Under the pieces are notes generated by a model that worked only from the letters and a program-made list of their open reading frames with translations, ran no database searches and was not told the origin of the DNA. The translations under genes were made by a program, and so were the position numbers. From the NCBI GenBank assembly GCA_900544065.1, contig UQTR01000048.1, positions 1 to 15,227 of the forward strand: a DNA stretch of 15,227 nucleotides, written 5' to 3'. This document shows, one piece after another, positions 1 through 7,115 of this stretch; within the stretch, counting starts at the first letter, position 1; every line of letters starts with the position of its first letter. This DNA is from an uncultured Collinsella sp. (GTDB taxonomy: Bacteria; Actinomycetota; Coriobacteriia; Coriobacteriales; Coriobacteriaceae).

Positions 1-69
1 TGCTCGGACAGTCCTGCTCGCACGGAGAGCACTTAATGTGCTCTCCGTGCGAGCAGGACTGTCCGAGCA
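1..69. repeat. Perfect 32-base inverted repeat at contig start
   Basis: Positions 1-32 are the exact reverse complement of 38-69, with a 5-base loop (TTAAT). The structure lies 40 bases downstream of the helicase stop, so on the minus strand it could be a transcription-ending hairpin, but any T-run would fall outside the contig. A perfect 32-base stem is longer than a normal intrinsic terminator. Because it sits exactly at the contig edge, it may instead be a fold-back artefact, or a true palindrome at which assembly stopped. The repeat itself is certain; its meaning is open. Confidence 0.9.
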
Positions 70-108
70 GGCGATGTTGCCCCATACGCCCGCCCGGGTC
101 CGCCGGGA

Positions 109-3009
109 TTACGACAGCTTGACGATCGGTGCAAAACCCTTCATAAGCTTTTTTGTCTGGCCGGTCTTTTCGAATTGAACCTCGATCATGTCTCCGGCGA
201 CCGAGATCACGGTGCCCGTACCAAAGGTCTTGTGGCTCACGGTATCGCCCGCGGCAAAGTCCTGCGATGCACTGGCGCGATCGACCTTGCGCTCCACCGT
301 CGGCGACACCTTAGATGACGGCTTTTTGGCTCGCGGCGCGCCCGAGCCAAAGGTCGAGGCAACACGGCCGGCGTCGGGCGAAACCCCACGATGGCGCTCG
401 GTCCCGTAACTGCTGCCGCCAAAGAAATCGTCGAAGCTCGATCCGCCGCGCGATCCGGAACCACCGGTCGAGCGCGTATGCGAACCGAACACCTTGCCGC
501 CATACATGTCCGAGCCCATACCCGAGCCAAACGTGCCACGACGGTCGCCGCGCTTCTCCCAGCCCGTGCCCTCAAAACCGGCAGAACCGATGCCGCTAAA
601 CTCGATATCCTCAAACGGAATCTCGTTGAGGAAGCGCGAACGCGGGTTGGCAGAGGTCGAGCCGTAGGTGCGACGTGTGGCCGCATAGGTCAGGAACAGG
701 CGCTTGCGAGCACGCGTGATGGCGACGTAGGCCAAGCGACGCTCCTCCTCGAGCTTGCCCGGATCGTCACTGCCGACAAAGTCGTGCACGTGCGGGAAGA
801 TACCCTCCTCCATGCCGGCCACGAACACCGCCGGGAACTCCAGGCCCTTGGCGGAGTGGATGGTCATCATGGTAATGGCATGCGTCTCGCCGGCCAGGGA
901 ATCCAAGTCGGAGCGCAGGGCCAGCCACTCCATGAGTGCCGGCAGCGCCTTACAGGTGAGCGGACCGTAGGTGCGCTCGATCTCGTCGGCATGCACGGCA
1001 CCCGCCGGCATCTCCGTCGGCGCGGCATACGCGTTGCCCGCGATGGCGACGGCCAAGGCATCCTGCGGCGAGAGCGCCGGGGCGGCTAGGTTATCGAGCG
1101 GATTGGAACCTGCGGCATCGCGCGCGCCGACGAGTGCCTCAAACGAGGATGCCGGAGCGGACAGTCCCGGCTCGGGCGCGGGCGCACTCACCACGACGGG
1201 CTCGGACTCGGCGCCGGCAGGCACGTCGGCAACACCGGCCGCGCGCAGCTCTTCCAAGCTCTCGAGCGTACCCTCGATATCCTCGTGCGTCTCCTCAAAT
1301 TCGGCGGCGACGCCCAGGAATTCCTGGATGTTCTCGGCGCGGCTCTCGGACTCCATGGTGCCCTCGGCGCGAAACGCCTGCAGCAGGCCCGTCTTATCGA
1401 CAATCATCTCGACGACGTCCTTGAGCTCGCCGTCCATGCGACGGCCCTCGCGCACCAGCGCCACAAAACTCGACAGGCCGTTGCGCACCTTGGCACTAAA
1501 CATGCCCGTCTCGGCTGTTGCGATCTCGCAGGCCTGGAAGAACGAGCAACGGTTGTCGCGCGCCAGCTGCTCAATCTTTTGGATCGAAGTGGAGCCGATG
1601 CCGCGGCGCGGCGTGTTGATGACGCGCTTGACGCTCATCTCGTCGGCCGGGTTCACGATCATCTTGAGGTAGGCCATGACATCGCGGATCTCGGCGCGGT
1701 CGAAGAATCGCGTGCCGCCGACGATCTTGTAGGGCACGCCCGCGCGCAGGAACATATCTTCGAGGATACGCGACTGGGCGTTGGTGCGGTAGAACACGGC
1801 GATATCGTCGTAGCTCGTACCCTTGGCATGCAGCTTCTCGATCTCGCCGGCAATCCAGCGACCCTCGTCGCGCTCGTCGCTTGCCTGGAAAGCCTGAATC
1901 TTCTCGCCATCACCCTCGGCCGTAAACAGGCGCTTGTCCTTGCGCTGCGAGTTGTGGCGAACAACGGCATTGGCGGCGCTCAGGATATGGCCCGTAGAGC
2001 GATAGTTCTGCTCCAGCTTGACGGTCTTGCAGTTTTTAAAGTCCTTCTCAAAGTCCAGGATGTTGGTGATGTCGGCACCACGCCAGCTGTAAATGGACTG
2101 GTCGTCGTCGCCCACGACCATAAGGTTTTGGTACTTGGCGGCCAGCAGGTTGGCGATCTCGTACTGGACGTGGTTGGTGTCCTGATACTCGTCGACGCTA
2201 ATGTAGCGGAAGCGCTCCTGGTACTTGTCGAGCACCTCGGGGCGGGTGCGCAGCAGCTCGAGCGTGCGCACGAGCAGGTCGTCGAAGTCCATCGCGTTGG
2301 CGGCGCGCAGGCGGCGCTCCAGCTCCAAGTAGACCTGCGCGGCCTTTTTGTCATTGGGGCTGTCAGCGGATTTGAGCATGTCCTCGGGCCCGATCATGGC
2401 GTTTTTGGCCGAGCTGATCTTGCTGCGGATCATGTTGATGGGGAACTGCTTTTGCTCAATGCCGAGCGCCTGCATAATGTCGCGCACCATGCGCTTTGAG
2501 TCGTCGTCATCGTAGATGGTGAACTGACCGGTATAGCCCAGCAGGTCGGCGTCCTCGCGCAGCATGCGCACGCACATGGCATGGAAGGTGCACACCCACA
2601 TGCCACGAGTGCCGCTTGGGATGAGTGCCGCCAGACGCTCGCGCATCTCGGCAGCGGCCTTGTTGGTAAACGTGATGGCAAGAACCTGCCAAGGCTTAAC
2701 GCCCAGGTCGCCGAGCATATGAGCGATGCGGAAGGTCAGGACGCGGGTCTTGCCCGAGCCAGCACCGGCAAGGACCAGCAGCGGGCCCTCGGTGGTCAGG
2801 ACCGCCTCGCGCTGGGCGGGGTTAAGGCTATCGATATCGACGAGCGGCTTGGCAGGTTTGGGCGCCGGAGCCGGGGCGTCGTAGATGTCGAGCGGAACGA
2901 GCTCGGGCTCCGGCGCAGCGGGGGCGGTGTATGCATCGAGCGGCACGGGTTCCGGCGCAGGCGGCACGGGTACCGCGGCGTTCTTTTCCCAGGGCAAGGG
3001 CTGGGTCAT
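109..3009 (-). CDS. pcrA: ATP-dependent DNA helicase PcrA/UvrD (superfamily 1A)
   Basis: This is a 3'-to-5' DNA helicase of the UvrD/Rep/PcrA family, which acts in nucleotide-excision repair, clearing of recombination intermediates and replication of rolling-circle plasmids. Using the 966-residue start, visible motifs are Walker A AGAGSGKT (81-88), motif Ia AITFTNKAA (111-119), motif II DEYQDTN (273-279), QSIYSWRG (304-311), QNYRS (334-338), TIHSAKGLEF (716-725) and VAITRARKRL (762-771). The C-terminus (about 918-966, GDTVSHKTFGTGTV) is the Tudor-like tail that in PcrA contacts RNA polymerase. The protein is about 200 residues longer than typical PcrA. The extra parts are a Pro/Ala/Glu-rich N-terminus (10-55, with a repeated VPLD-Y unit), an Ala/Pro-rich insert (about 590-680) in the 2B region, and a Gly/Ser-rich linker (about 805-900). 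ATG at 3007-3009 was chosen because AGGAGT lies just upstream; a longer frame reaching 3093 has no comparable ribosome site. It is separated from uppP by a terminator, so it is probably monocistronic. The family call is very secure; pcrA versus uvrD naming is convention. Confidence 0.96.
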   Translation of the reverse strand: MTQPLPWEKNAAVPVPPAPEPVPLDAYTAPAAPEPELVPLDIYDAPAPAPKPAKPLVDIDSLNPAQREAVLTTEGPLLVLAGAGSGKTRVLTFRIAHMLGDLGVKPWQVLAITFTNKAAAEMRERLAALIPSGTRGMWVCTFHAMCVRMLREDADLLGYTGQFTIYDDDDSKRMVRDIMQALGIEQKQFPINMIRSKISSAKNAMIGPEDMLKSADSPNDKKAAQVYLELERRLRAANAMDFDDLLVRTLELLRTRPEVLDKYQERFRYISVDEYQDTNHVQYEIANLLAAKYQNLMVVGDDDQSIYSWRGADITNILDFEKDFKNCKTVKLEQNYRSTGHILSAANAVVRHNSQRKDKRLFTAEGDGEKIQAFQASDERDEGRWIAGEIEKLHAKGTSYDDIAVFYRTNAQSRILEDMFLRAGVPYKIVGGTRFFDRAEIRDVMAYLKMIVNPADEMSVKRVINTPRRGIGSTSIQKIEQLARDNRCSFFQACEIATAETGMFSAKVRNGLSSFVALVREGRRMDGELKDVVEMIVDKTGLLQAFRAEGTMESESRAENIQEFLGVAAEFEETHEDIEGTLESLEELRAAGVADVPAGAESEPVVVSAPAPEPGLSAPASSFEALVGARDAAGSNPLDNLAAPALSPQDALAVAIAGNAYAAPTEMPAGAVHADEIERTYGPLTCKALPALMEWLALRSDLDSLAGETHAITMMTIHSAKGLEFPAVFVAGMEEGIFPHVHDFVGSDDPGKLEEERRLAYVAITRARKRLFLTYAATRRTYGSTSANPRSRFLNEIPFEDIEFSGIGSAGFEGTGWEKRGDRRGTFGSGMGSDMYGGKVFGSHTRSTGGSGSRGGSSFDDFFGGSSYGTERHRGVSPDAGRVASTFGSGAPRAKKPSSKVSPTVERKVDRASASQDFAAGDTVSHKTFGTGTVISVAGDMIEVQFEKTGQTKKLMKGFAPIVKLS

Positions 3010-3070
3010 GGGCGACTCCTCATCTGACGGACGGCGCGCCTGCGGGCAGCGCCATAGTTTGAGCCGTACC

Positions 3071-3101
3071 AGTATACCGAGCCGCGCGGACACCGACGCA
3101 A
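3071..3101 (-). promoter_or_regulatory. Candidate sigma-A promoter for the helicase gene
   Basis: On the minus strand there is a TATACT -10 box (3076-3071), with a weak TTGCGT as possible -35 box about 19 bases upstream. The start point would give a 5' leader of roughly 55 bases. A promoter is expected here because a strong terminator separates this gene from uppP. The -35 match is poor, so confidence is low. Confidence 0.35.
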
Positions 3102-3150
3102 ATCACACCACGACTCCGTGCGCGATCGTCAGACCCGCCCCAGCGGATTT

Positions 3151-3180
3151 GGCGCAATGGGGTCAGGTTACTTTGCACCA
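3151..3180. repeat. Fragment resembling a dispersed intergenic repeat (GGGGTCAGGTTACTTTGCACC)
   Basis: The stretch containing GGGTCAGGTTACTTTGCACC lies alone in non-coding DNA between the helicase promoter and the uppP terminator. From memory, near-identical pieces are scattered through Collinsella intergenic regions, next to other GGGACA/TGTCCC boxes such as those at 10614-10640 and 13045-13122 here. This window holds only one copy of this form, so the repeat status is an inference. Confidence 0.35.
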
Positions 3181-3227
3181 ATCTATTGACAATCACGAAA
3201 CCGCCGATGTCATGGCAGCAGCAGCGA

Positions 3228-3327
3228 GCGGCGGCCAGAGCGAACAAATTGGCATGAAAAGAGGGCGGCATAGACCTTTTGGTCATGCCGCCCTCGTTGA
3301 ATGACAAGTTGTCGCTCTGGCCGCCGC
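3228..3327. repeat. 100-base imperfect palindrome enclosing the uppP terminator
   Basis: The outer arms 3228-3243 and 3312-3327 are exact reverse complements (16 bases, GCGGCGGCCAGAGCGA). Inside them, the two halves continue as loosely matching reverse complements up to the inner stem (3261-3276 with 3281-3295). The whole 100 bases is therefore one long hairpin, not merely a terminator. It starts 15 bases beyond the uppP stop. Such an extended palindrome resembles a REP/BIME-type or MITE-type unit that also supplies the terminator. Confidence 0.7.
3257..3295 (-). terminator. Intrinsic terminator of uppP
   Basis: On the minus strand the stem GAGGGCGGCATGACC pairs across an AAAA loop with GGTCTATGCCGCCCTC (one bulged base). 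It is followed directly by TTTT. It lies about 48 bases after the uppP stop. The opposite strand has no T-run, so it should act mainly on minus-strand transcripts. Confidence 0.85.
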
Positions 3328-3342
3328 GCAGCGTCAACCAAG

Positions 3343-4323
3343 TTACAGGCCGAGCATAGGCTCCAGAACGAAGAAGTACGCGAGCACTACGATGCCCAGG
3401 ATGATGCGGTAGACGCCGAAGCACTTGAAGTCGTGACGGCGAACGAAGCCCATAAGCCACTTGATGGCAATGAGCGACACCACAAAGGCGACGACGCAGC
3501 CCACGCCCAAGATGGCGATCTCGTTGGTGCCGAACGTGCCGCCCTTGATGAAGTACTTGACCAGCTTGAGCGCACTCGCGCCAAACATGACAGGGATGGC
3601 CAGGAAGAACGTGAACTTAGACGCCACCGAGCGCGTGCAGCCCAGCAGCAGGCCGCCGATGATGGTAGAACCGGAGCGAGACGTACCAGGCACCAGCGAA
3701 AGCACCTGGAAGCAGCCGATACCCAGCGCAGTCTTCCAGCTGAGGTCCTCGAGCGTGGCGATGGAGCCAAAGTCCAGGTTCTCGTCATCGTCCTCATCCT
3801 CAACGGTAGCCGTGGCGGGCGCCGCAAAATGCGCACCGGCGGGACGTCCACCCGACACCACAGCACGCGAACCAAACGAACCGGCAACGGCCATTTCCTC
3901 GCGCTTGCTCGCGCGCCAGTTCTCGACCACGATAAACAGCACGCCGTACACAATGAGCGCCAGCGCCACGACGGGAGCATTGTAGAAATGCTCCTCCATC
4001 CAGTCGTTGAGCGGCAGGCCGATCGCCGCCGCAGGAATGCAACCGAGCACAATCTTGCCCCACAGCACCCAGGTGTCGCGACGGCCCTCCTTGCCCTTGC
4101 TGGGCGAGAACGGATTGAGTTCATGGAAGAACAGCACGCAGACGGCCAGAATGGCGCCGAGCTGAATCACGACCAGGAACATATTCCAGAACGTCTCGCT
4201 CACGTTCATCTTGACGAACTCGTCCACCAAGATCATGTGACCCGTCGACGAAACGGGCAGCCATTCGGTGATGCCCTCGACCAGGCCCATGAAGGCAGAT
4301 TTTAAAAGCTCGATGATATCCAA
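3343..4323 (-). CDS. uppP: Undecaprenyl-diphosphatase UppP (BacA family)
   Basis: This membrane enzyme dephosphorylates undecaprenyl diphosphate to the monophosphate, regenerating the lipid carrier for peptidoglycan and other wall polymers; overproduction gives bacitracin resistance. The two family signatures are intact: EGITEWLPVSSTGH (residues 16-29, with the catalytic Glu, Ser and His) and PGTSRSGST (212-220). Several hydrophobic helices surround them. At 326 residues it is about 40-50 longer than usual. The excess is one hydrophilic insert (about 138-188) that includes the acidic run VEDEDDDEN. I chose a TTG start at 4321-4323 because it gives the canonical N-terminus MDIIELLKSAF and has GAGGGGG about 6 bases upstream; an in-frame ATG at 4392 would add 23 non-conserved residues. 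A GATAAT-like -10 box on the minus strand (4390-4385) may drive it. The gene diverges from the stress-protein gene. Confidence 0.95.
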   Translation of the reverse strand: MDIIELLKSAFMGLVEGITEWLPVSSTGHMILVDEFVKMNVSETFWNMFLVVIQLGAILAVCVLFFHELNPFSPSKGKEGRRDTWVLWGKIVLGCIPAAAIGLPLNDWMEEHFYNAPVVALALIVYGVLFIVVENWRASKREEMAVAGSFGSRAVVSGGRPAGAHFAAPATATVEDEDDDENLDFGSIATLEDLSWKTALGIGCFQVLSLVPGTSRSGSTIIGGLLLGCTRSVASKFTFFLAIPVMFGASALKLVKYFIKGGTFGTNEIAILGVGCVVAFVVSLIAIKWLMGFVRRHDFKCFGVYRIILGIVVLAYFFVLEPMLGL

Positions 4324-4461
4324 AGGGACCCCCTCGTTAGACACCCGCCGGTAGATGTTCTGCGGACGATGCGGGCGATGTCCCATTATCAACCGTTGGC
4401 GGTGCGACCGCGCCTACCCTTACCAAAAAACTCGCCCGTTCACAGAATTGCGAGCGGTCAA

Positions 4462-4482
4462 ACCCAAATCCTTGGGTATAAC
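4462..4482 (+). promoter_or_regulatory. Candidate promoter and operator of the stress-protein gene
   Basis: A TATAAC -10-like box (4477-4482) is overlapped by a short perfect inverted repeat, ACCCAA-atcc-TTGGGT (4462-4477). No good -35 box is visible 16-18 bases upstream, so transcription may depend on an activator or on an alternative sigma factor. A repeat touching the -10 would suit a repressor site. This is a suggestion from sequence only. Confidence 0.3.
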
Positions 4483-4572
4483 TGCAACAAGATAAAGTGT
4501 CCGGCGGCCAACGCGCCCGCGCCCGCCCGATGCACGAGCCCCGCGCCCGTGCGATAGACCAAGGAGGAAACC

Positions 4573-5010
4573 ATGAACGAGGGCTACACCAAGGTATTTG
4601 TTTCACTCGACGGTACTGAGCAGCAGGATTTTGTGCTCGCACGCGCCATCAAAGTCGCCGCGAACAACGGCGCTAAGCTGATCATCGGCCACGTCATCGA
4701 TTCCACGGCACTCGAGAGCGCCGGTTCCTATCCGGTCGATCTGGTCAACGGCCTAGAGGAGGCATTTAAGAACTCCATCGCCAAGCAGCTCGAAGAGGCC
4801 AAGGCCAATCCCGACATTCCCGAGGTCGAGGTCATGATTCGCGCCGGCCGCATTCGCGAGACACTCAAGGACGAGATGCTCGACGTGGTCAAGCCCGACC
4901 TGGTGCTCTGCGGCGCCCGCGGCCTGTCCTCGATCAAGTATGCGCTCCTGGGTTCGATTTCGACGTTCCTGCTGCGCAACACGGACTGCGACATTTTGGT
5001 CGTGAAGTAG
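4573..5010 (+). CDS. Universal stress protein, UspA family, ATP-binding type
   Basis: This is a single-domain 145-residue Usp protein. The N-terminus (KVFVSLDGTEQQDFVLARAIKVA, 7-29) is the usual first strand and helix. The C-terminal part carries the full nucleotide-binding signature G-2x-G-9x-G-S at Gly114, Gly117, Gly127 and Ser128, typical of the ATP-binding MJ0577-like branch. Such proteins are cytoplasmic dimers linked to survival under starvation or stress; the exact role is generally unknown. A perfect AAGGAGG at 4561-4567, five bases before the ATG, suggests strong translation. The gene is monocistronic, divergent from uppP and convergent with the sensor kinase, with a terminator between them. 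Confidence 0.94.
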   Translation: MNEGYTKVFVSLDGTEQQDFVLARAIKVAANNGAKLIIGHVIDSTALESAGSYPVDLVNGLEEAFKNSIAKQLEEAKANPDIPEVEVMIRAGRIRETLKDEMLDVVKPDLVLCGARGLSSIKYALLGSISTFLLRNTDCDILVVK

Positions 5011-5023
5011 CGTTGCTCCCACC

Positions 5024-5116
5024 GGCCGCGGGGCCTGCGGGGTTTCCACGGGCACGTCCTCGCCGCGTTGCGGCTGCGGGATGTGCCCTTAGGACACCCC
5101 TCCCGGCCCCGCGGCC
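5024..5116. repeat. GC-rich nested inverted repeat after the stress-protein gene
   Basis: The outer arms GGCCGCGGGGCC (5024-5035) and GGCCCCGCGGCC (5105-5116) are perfect reverse complements. Nested inside are GGGCAC/GTGCCC (5050-5055 and 5083-5088) and GCCGC-gtt-GCGGC (5062-5074). The element starts 14 bases after the stop codon and precedes the true terminator. It could be a structured 3' UTR, a processed small RNA or a REP-type palindrome. No coding potential is evident. Confidence 0.55.
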
Positions 5117-5156
5117 TTCGCAGCCTTACTTCAGCGAGTTGGCTGATAAAAGATGG

Positions 5157-5190
5157 CGTGCCGCCCCGTTTGGGGTGGCACGTTTTGTTT
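5157..5190. terminator. Terminator between the convergent stress-protein and kinase genes
   Basis: The stem CGTGCCGCCCC-gttt-GGGGTGGCACG (5157-5182; one G:U pair) is followed on the plus strand by TTTTGTTT. On the minus strand the stem is followed by CCATCTTTTATC. It can thus serve both the plus-strand stress-protein gene and the minus-strand kinase gene, whose stop is 23 bases away. Confidence 0.8.
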
Positions 5191-5212
5191 GGGCGGACGT
5201 CTGCCGCATGCG

Positions 5213-6256
5213 TTACTCGAAATATTGGAACTTATTCGTTGAAAACGCGAATGTTACGACGAAGCCTTCGCCGGAGTCGGATGCCGCGGTGACGTCGATG
5301 CCCATCTTGGAGCACAGGCGCGCCACCAGGTAGAGGCCGATGCCCGTTGCGCGCTTGGTGGTGCGGCCGTTGTCGCCGGTAAAGCCCTTCTCGAACACGC
5401 GCGGCAGGTCGGCCGCGCTCACGCCACAACCGTTGTCGGCAACGGTAAGCTCAATGCGCTCACTCGCCAGGCCCTCATCCAGCAACGCGCCCGAAAACAC
5501 GATCTTCGCGCCGTCCTCGCGCGCATATTTAATGCTGTTCTGGATGAGCTGACCTAAGATGAACTCCAGCCACTTCTCGTCGGTAAAGACCTCGAAGTCG
5601 AGGTTTTCGCACACCGGAGCCACGTGCGCTGCAATGAGTTCGCGCGCGTTGGCCTTAATCGCACCCGTCACCAAGGTCTTGAGATCCCAGCGGCGAATCA
5701 GGTAATCGCGCTCCACGACTTCCGAGCGCGCATAGTACAGTGCCTGGTCGATATAGCGCTCAACGCGAGCCAGCTCGCGACCCAGGTCATCCACACGCGA
5801 CAGGTCGTCTTCGCTGCCGTCTAGGTTTTCAAGAATCAGATGGGCCGCCGCCAGGGGCAACTTGGCCTCGTGGACCCAGCTTTCGATATAGTCGCGATAG
5901 TCGTCGGTTTGACGTCGCCCTTCCGCTACCTCATCGCAAGCCGCCTTGCCCACGCGGCGCAGGACTTCGTATTCGAGCTCGCCCTCGGCATAGGTCGGAC
6001 ACTGCACCATCTCCTGCACCCACGCAGGGCTTTCCAGCTCCTCGGCCGCGCGCTCCAGCTGGTGCAAAAATCGACGACGGCGCGCGTACTCGATCACGAT
6101 GCCGAGCATGCCAAAGATAAAGGATACGCCGACCGCCACGACCACGATAGAAACGGGTGCGCCGGCGACCGTCAGCACAAAGCAGCTCAGCAGCACGCCG
6201 CACGTCCACACGGCGACGGGAAGCAGTGCATCTTTAAAGAACTTGCCAAACGACAT
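5213..6256 (-). CDS. Sensor histidine kinase, intramembrane-sensing (BceS-like)
   Basis: This is a 347-residue kinase with two closely spaced N-terminal membrane helices (about 10-31 and 34-56) and almost no extracellular loop, so it is unlikely to bind a ligand outside the cell by itself. The H-box is WVHEAKLPLAA (127-137, His129). The W-x-H-x-x-K-x-P form is typical of BceS/YvcQ-type kinases, which sense peptide antibiotics through a partner ABC transporter. The catalytic domain is complete: N-box LIQNSIKYA (237-245), DNGCG (274-278), FEKGFTG (288-294) and TGIGLYLV (304-311). The ATG is preceded by AGGGG, which overlaps the regulator's TAG stop; the gap is 9 bases, so the two genes are translationally close. 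No BceAB-type transporter lies within the window. Kinase function is certain; the stimulus is inferred only. Confidence 0.94.
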   Translation of the reverse strand: MSFGKFFKDALLPVAVWTCGVLLSCFVLTVAGAPVSIVVVAVGVSFIFGMLGIVIEYARRRRFLHQLERAAEELESPAWVQEMVQCPTYAEGELEYEVLRRVGKAACDEVAEGRRQTDDYRDYIESWVHEAKLPLAAAHLILENLDGSEDDLSRVDDLGRELARVERYIDQALYYARSEVVERDYLIRRWDLKTLVTGAIKANARELIAAHVAPVCENLDFEVFTDEKWLEFILGQLIQNSIKYAREDGAKIVFSGALLDEGLASERIELTVADNGCGVSAADLPRVFEKGFTGDNGRTTKRATGIGLYLVARLCSKMGIDVTAASDSGEGFVVTFAFSTNKFQYFE

Positions 6257-6265
6257 AGCCGGCCC

Positions 6266-6937
6266 CTAGACCGAATAGCCTTGGCCGCGATGCGTGGTCA
6301 AATACCCCTTGATGCCGATTTTTTCGAGCGTGGTGCGCAGGCGGTTGATGTTGACGGTGAGCGTATTGTCGTCCACGAAGGCGTCGGAGTCCCACAGGTC
6401 CTGCATGATGGCCGAGCGCGAAACGATCTTGCCCGCGCGACCCAAGAGCAGCGAGAGGATACGCAGCTCGTTTTTGGTGAGCTCGGTGCTAGTGCCGGTT
6501 TGCGTGTTGGTGACCATGGAGCGGGCGAGGTCAAGCTCCAGCCCCTTGTGGACAAGTGTGCTGCGCTCGCCTGACGCCGCGGTGCGACGCAGCAGTGCGT
6601 TGATGCGCGCCACGAGCACGCGCGCGCTATAGGGCTTGGGAACAAAGTCGTCCGCGCCGAGCGTCATGGCCATGACCTCGTCGATCTCGGTCGTGCGCGA
6701 GGTGAGGACGATGATGGGGACCTCGGATTCGCGGCGAACCTCGTGGCAGATATGCTGGCCGTCCTTGACGGGAAGCGTGAGGTCGAGCAGCACCAGGTCG
6801 GGCGCGGCGGCGAGAATATCGCGCGAGACATGCTCGAACGATTCGCAGGCCTCGATTTCAAACCCGGCGCGGGCAAGGATGTCGACAAGCTCACGACGAA
6901 TGGGCTCGTCGTCCTCAACGATATAGATCAGCGCCAT
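6266..6937 (-). CDS. Two-component response regulator, OmpR/PhoB family
   Basis: This 223-residue regulator has a receiver domain (1-115) with the acidic pocket Glu8-Asp9-Asp10, phospho-acceptor Asp52 (LLDLTLP), Thr79 and Lys101. It is followed by a winged-helix DNA-binding domain (about 125-223; ELTKNELRILSLLL, SRSAIMQDLW and TVNINRLRTTLEKIG). The recognition-helix region and the short length fit the BceR-like subgroup paired with short kinases. It is the first gene of a two-gene operon with the kinase. Translation starts at ATG 6937 with GAGGGGAG upstream. A TATAAT promoter flanked by an inverted repeat lies about 140 bases upstream, where autoregulation could occur. The target genes are not in the window. 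Confidence 0.95.
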   Translation of the reverse strand: MALIYIVEDDEPIRRELVDILARAGFEIEACESFEHVSRDILAAAPDLVLLDLTLPVKDGQHICHEVRRESEVPIIVLTSRTTEIDEVMAMTLGADDFVPKPYSARVLVARINALLRRTAASGERSTLVHKGLELDLARSMVTNTQTGTSTELTKNELRILSLLLGRAGKIVSRSAIMQDLWDSDAFVDDNTLTVNINRLRTTLEKIGIKGYLTTHRGQGYSV

Positions 6938-7072
6938 GGATTCCGCTCCCCTCTTGGTTGTCTTACAGCCATTATTGCCGCGAAGCCGCCGATATGCGCC
7001 TCGCGCGGCGCCAAGGTGACAGAACTGTTCGCGAACGAAAGCGTTTGGCTCGCCCCTCGCTCGCGGCGGGCG

Positions 7073-7115
7073 CGGGGATCACATGATTATAAAATCCCCG
7101 TCCCAGAAAAATCAT
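7073..7115 (-). promoter_or_regulatory. Promoter of the two-component operon with embedded inverted repeat
   Basis: A consensus TATAAT lies on the minus strand (7091-7086), with a weak ATGATT about 18 bases upstream. A perfect 7-base inverted repeat, CGGGGAT (7073-7079) and ATCCCCG (7094-7100), brackets the -10 symmetrically and could bind a dimeric regulator, perhaps the encoded response regulator. The leader to the regulator ATG is about 140 bases and also holds the palindrome GTTCGCGAAC (7027-7036). Confidence 0.5.

Noticed and set aside
1285..2499. 404-residue plus-strand frame opposite the helicase
   Set aside because: It is an antisense shadow caused by GC-rich codon bias; its sequence has no family features, while the opposite frame has every helicase motif.
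3010..3093. 28-residue N-terminal extension of the helicase
   Set aside because: It has no ribosome site and overlaps the likely promoter, while ATG 3009 has AGGAGT at good spacing.
3228..3327. CRISPR-like repeats
   Set aside because: The palindromes here and elsewhere are single inverted repeats without regularly spaced direct copies; no array exists in the window.
4324..4392. 23-residue N-terminal extension of UppP from an ATG
   Set aside because: The family N-terminus MDII-L begins at the TTG, which has a strong ribosome site.
7027..7036. LexA-type SOS box (GTTCGCGAAC)
   Set aside because: The half-sites are in the wrong order for a Gram-positive LexA box (CGAAC-N4-GTTCG), and the neighbouring genes are not SOS genes.
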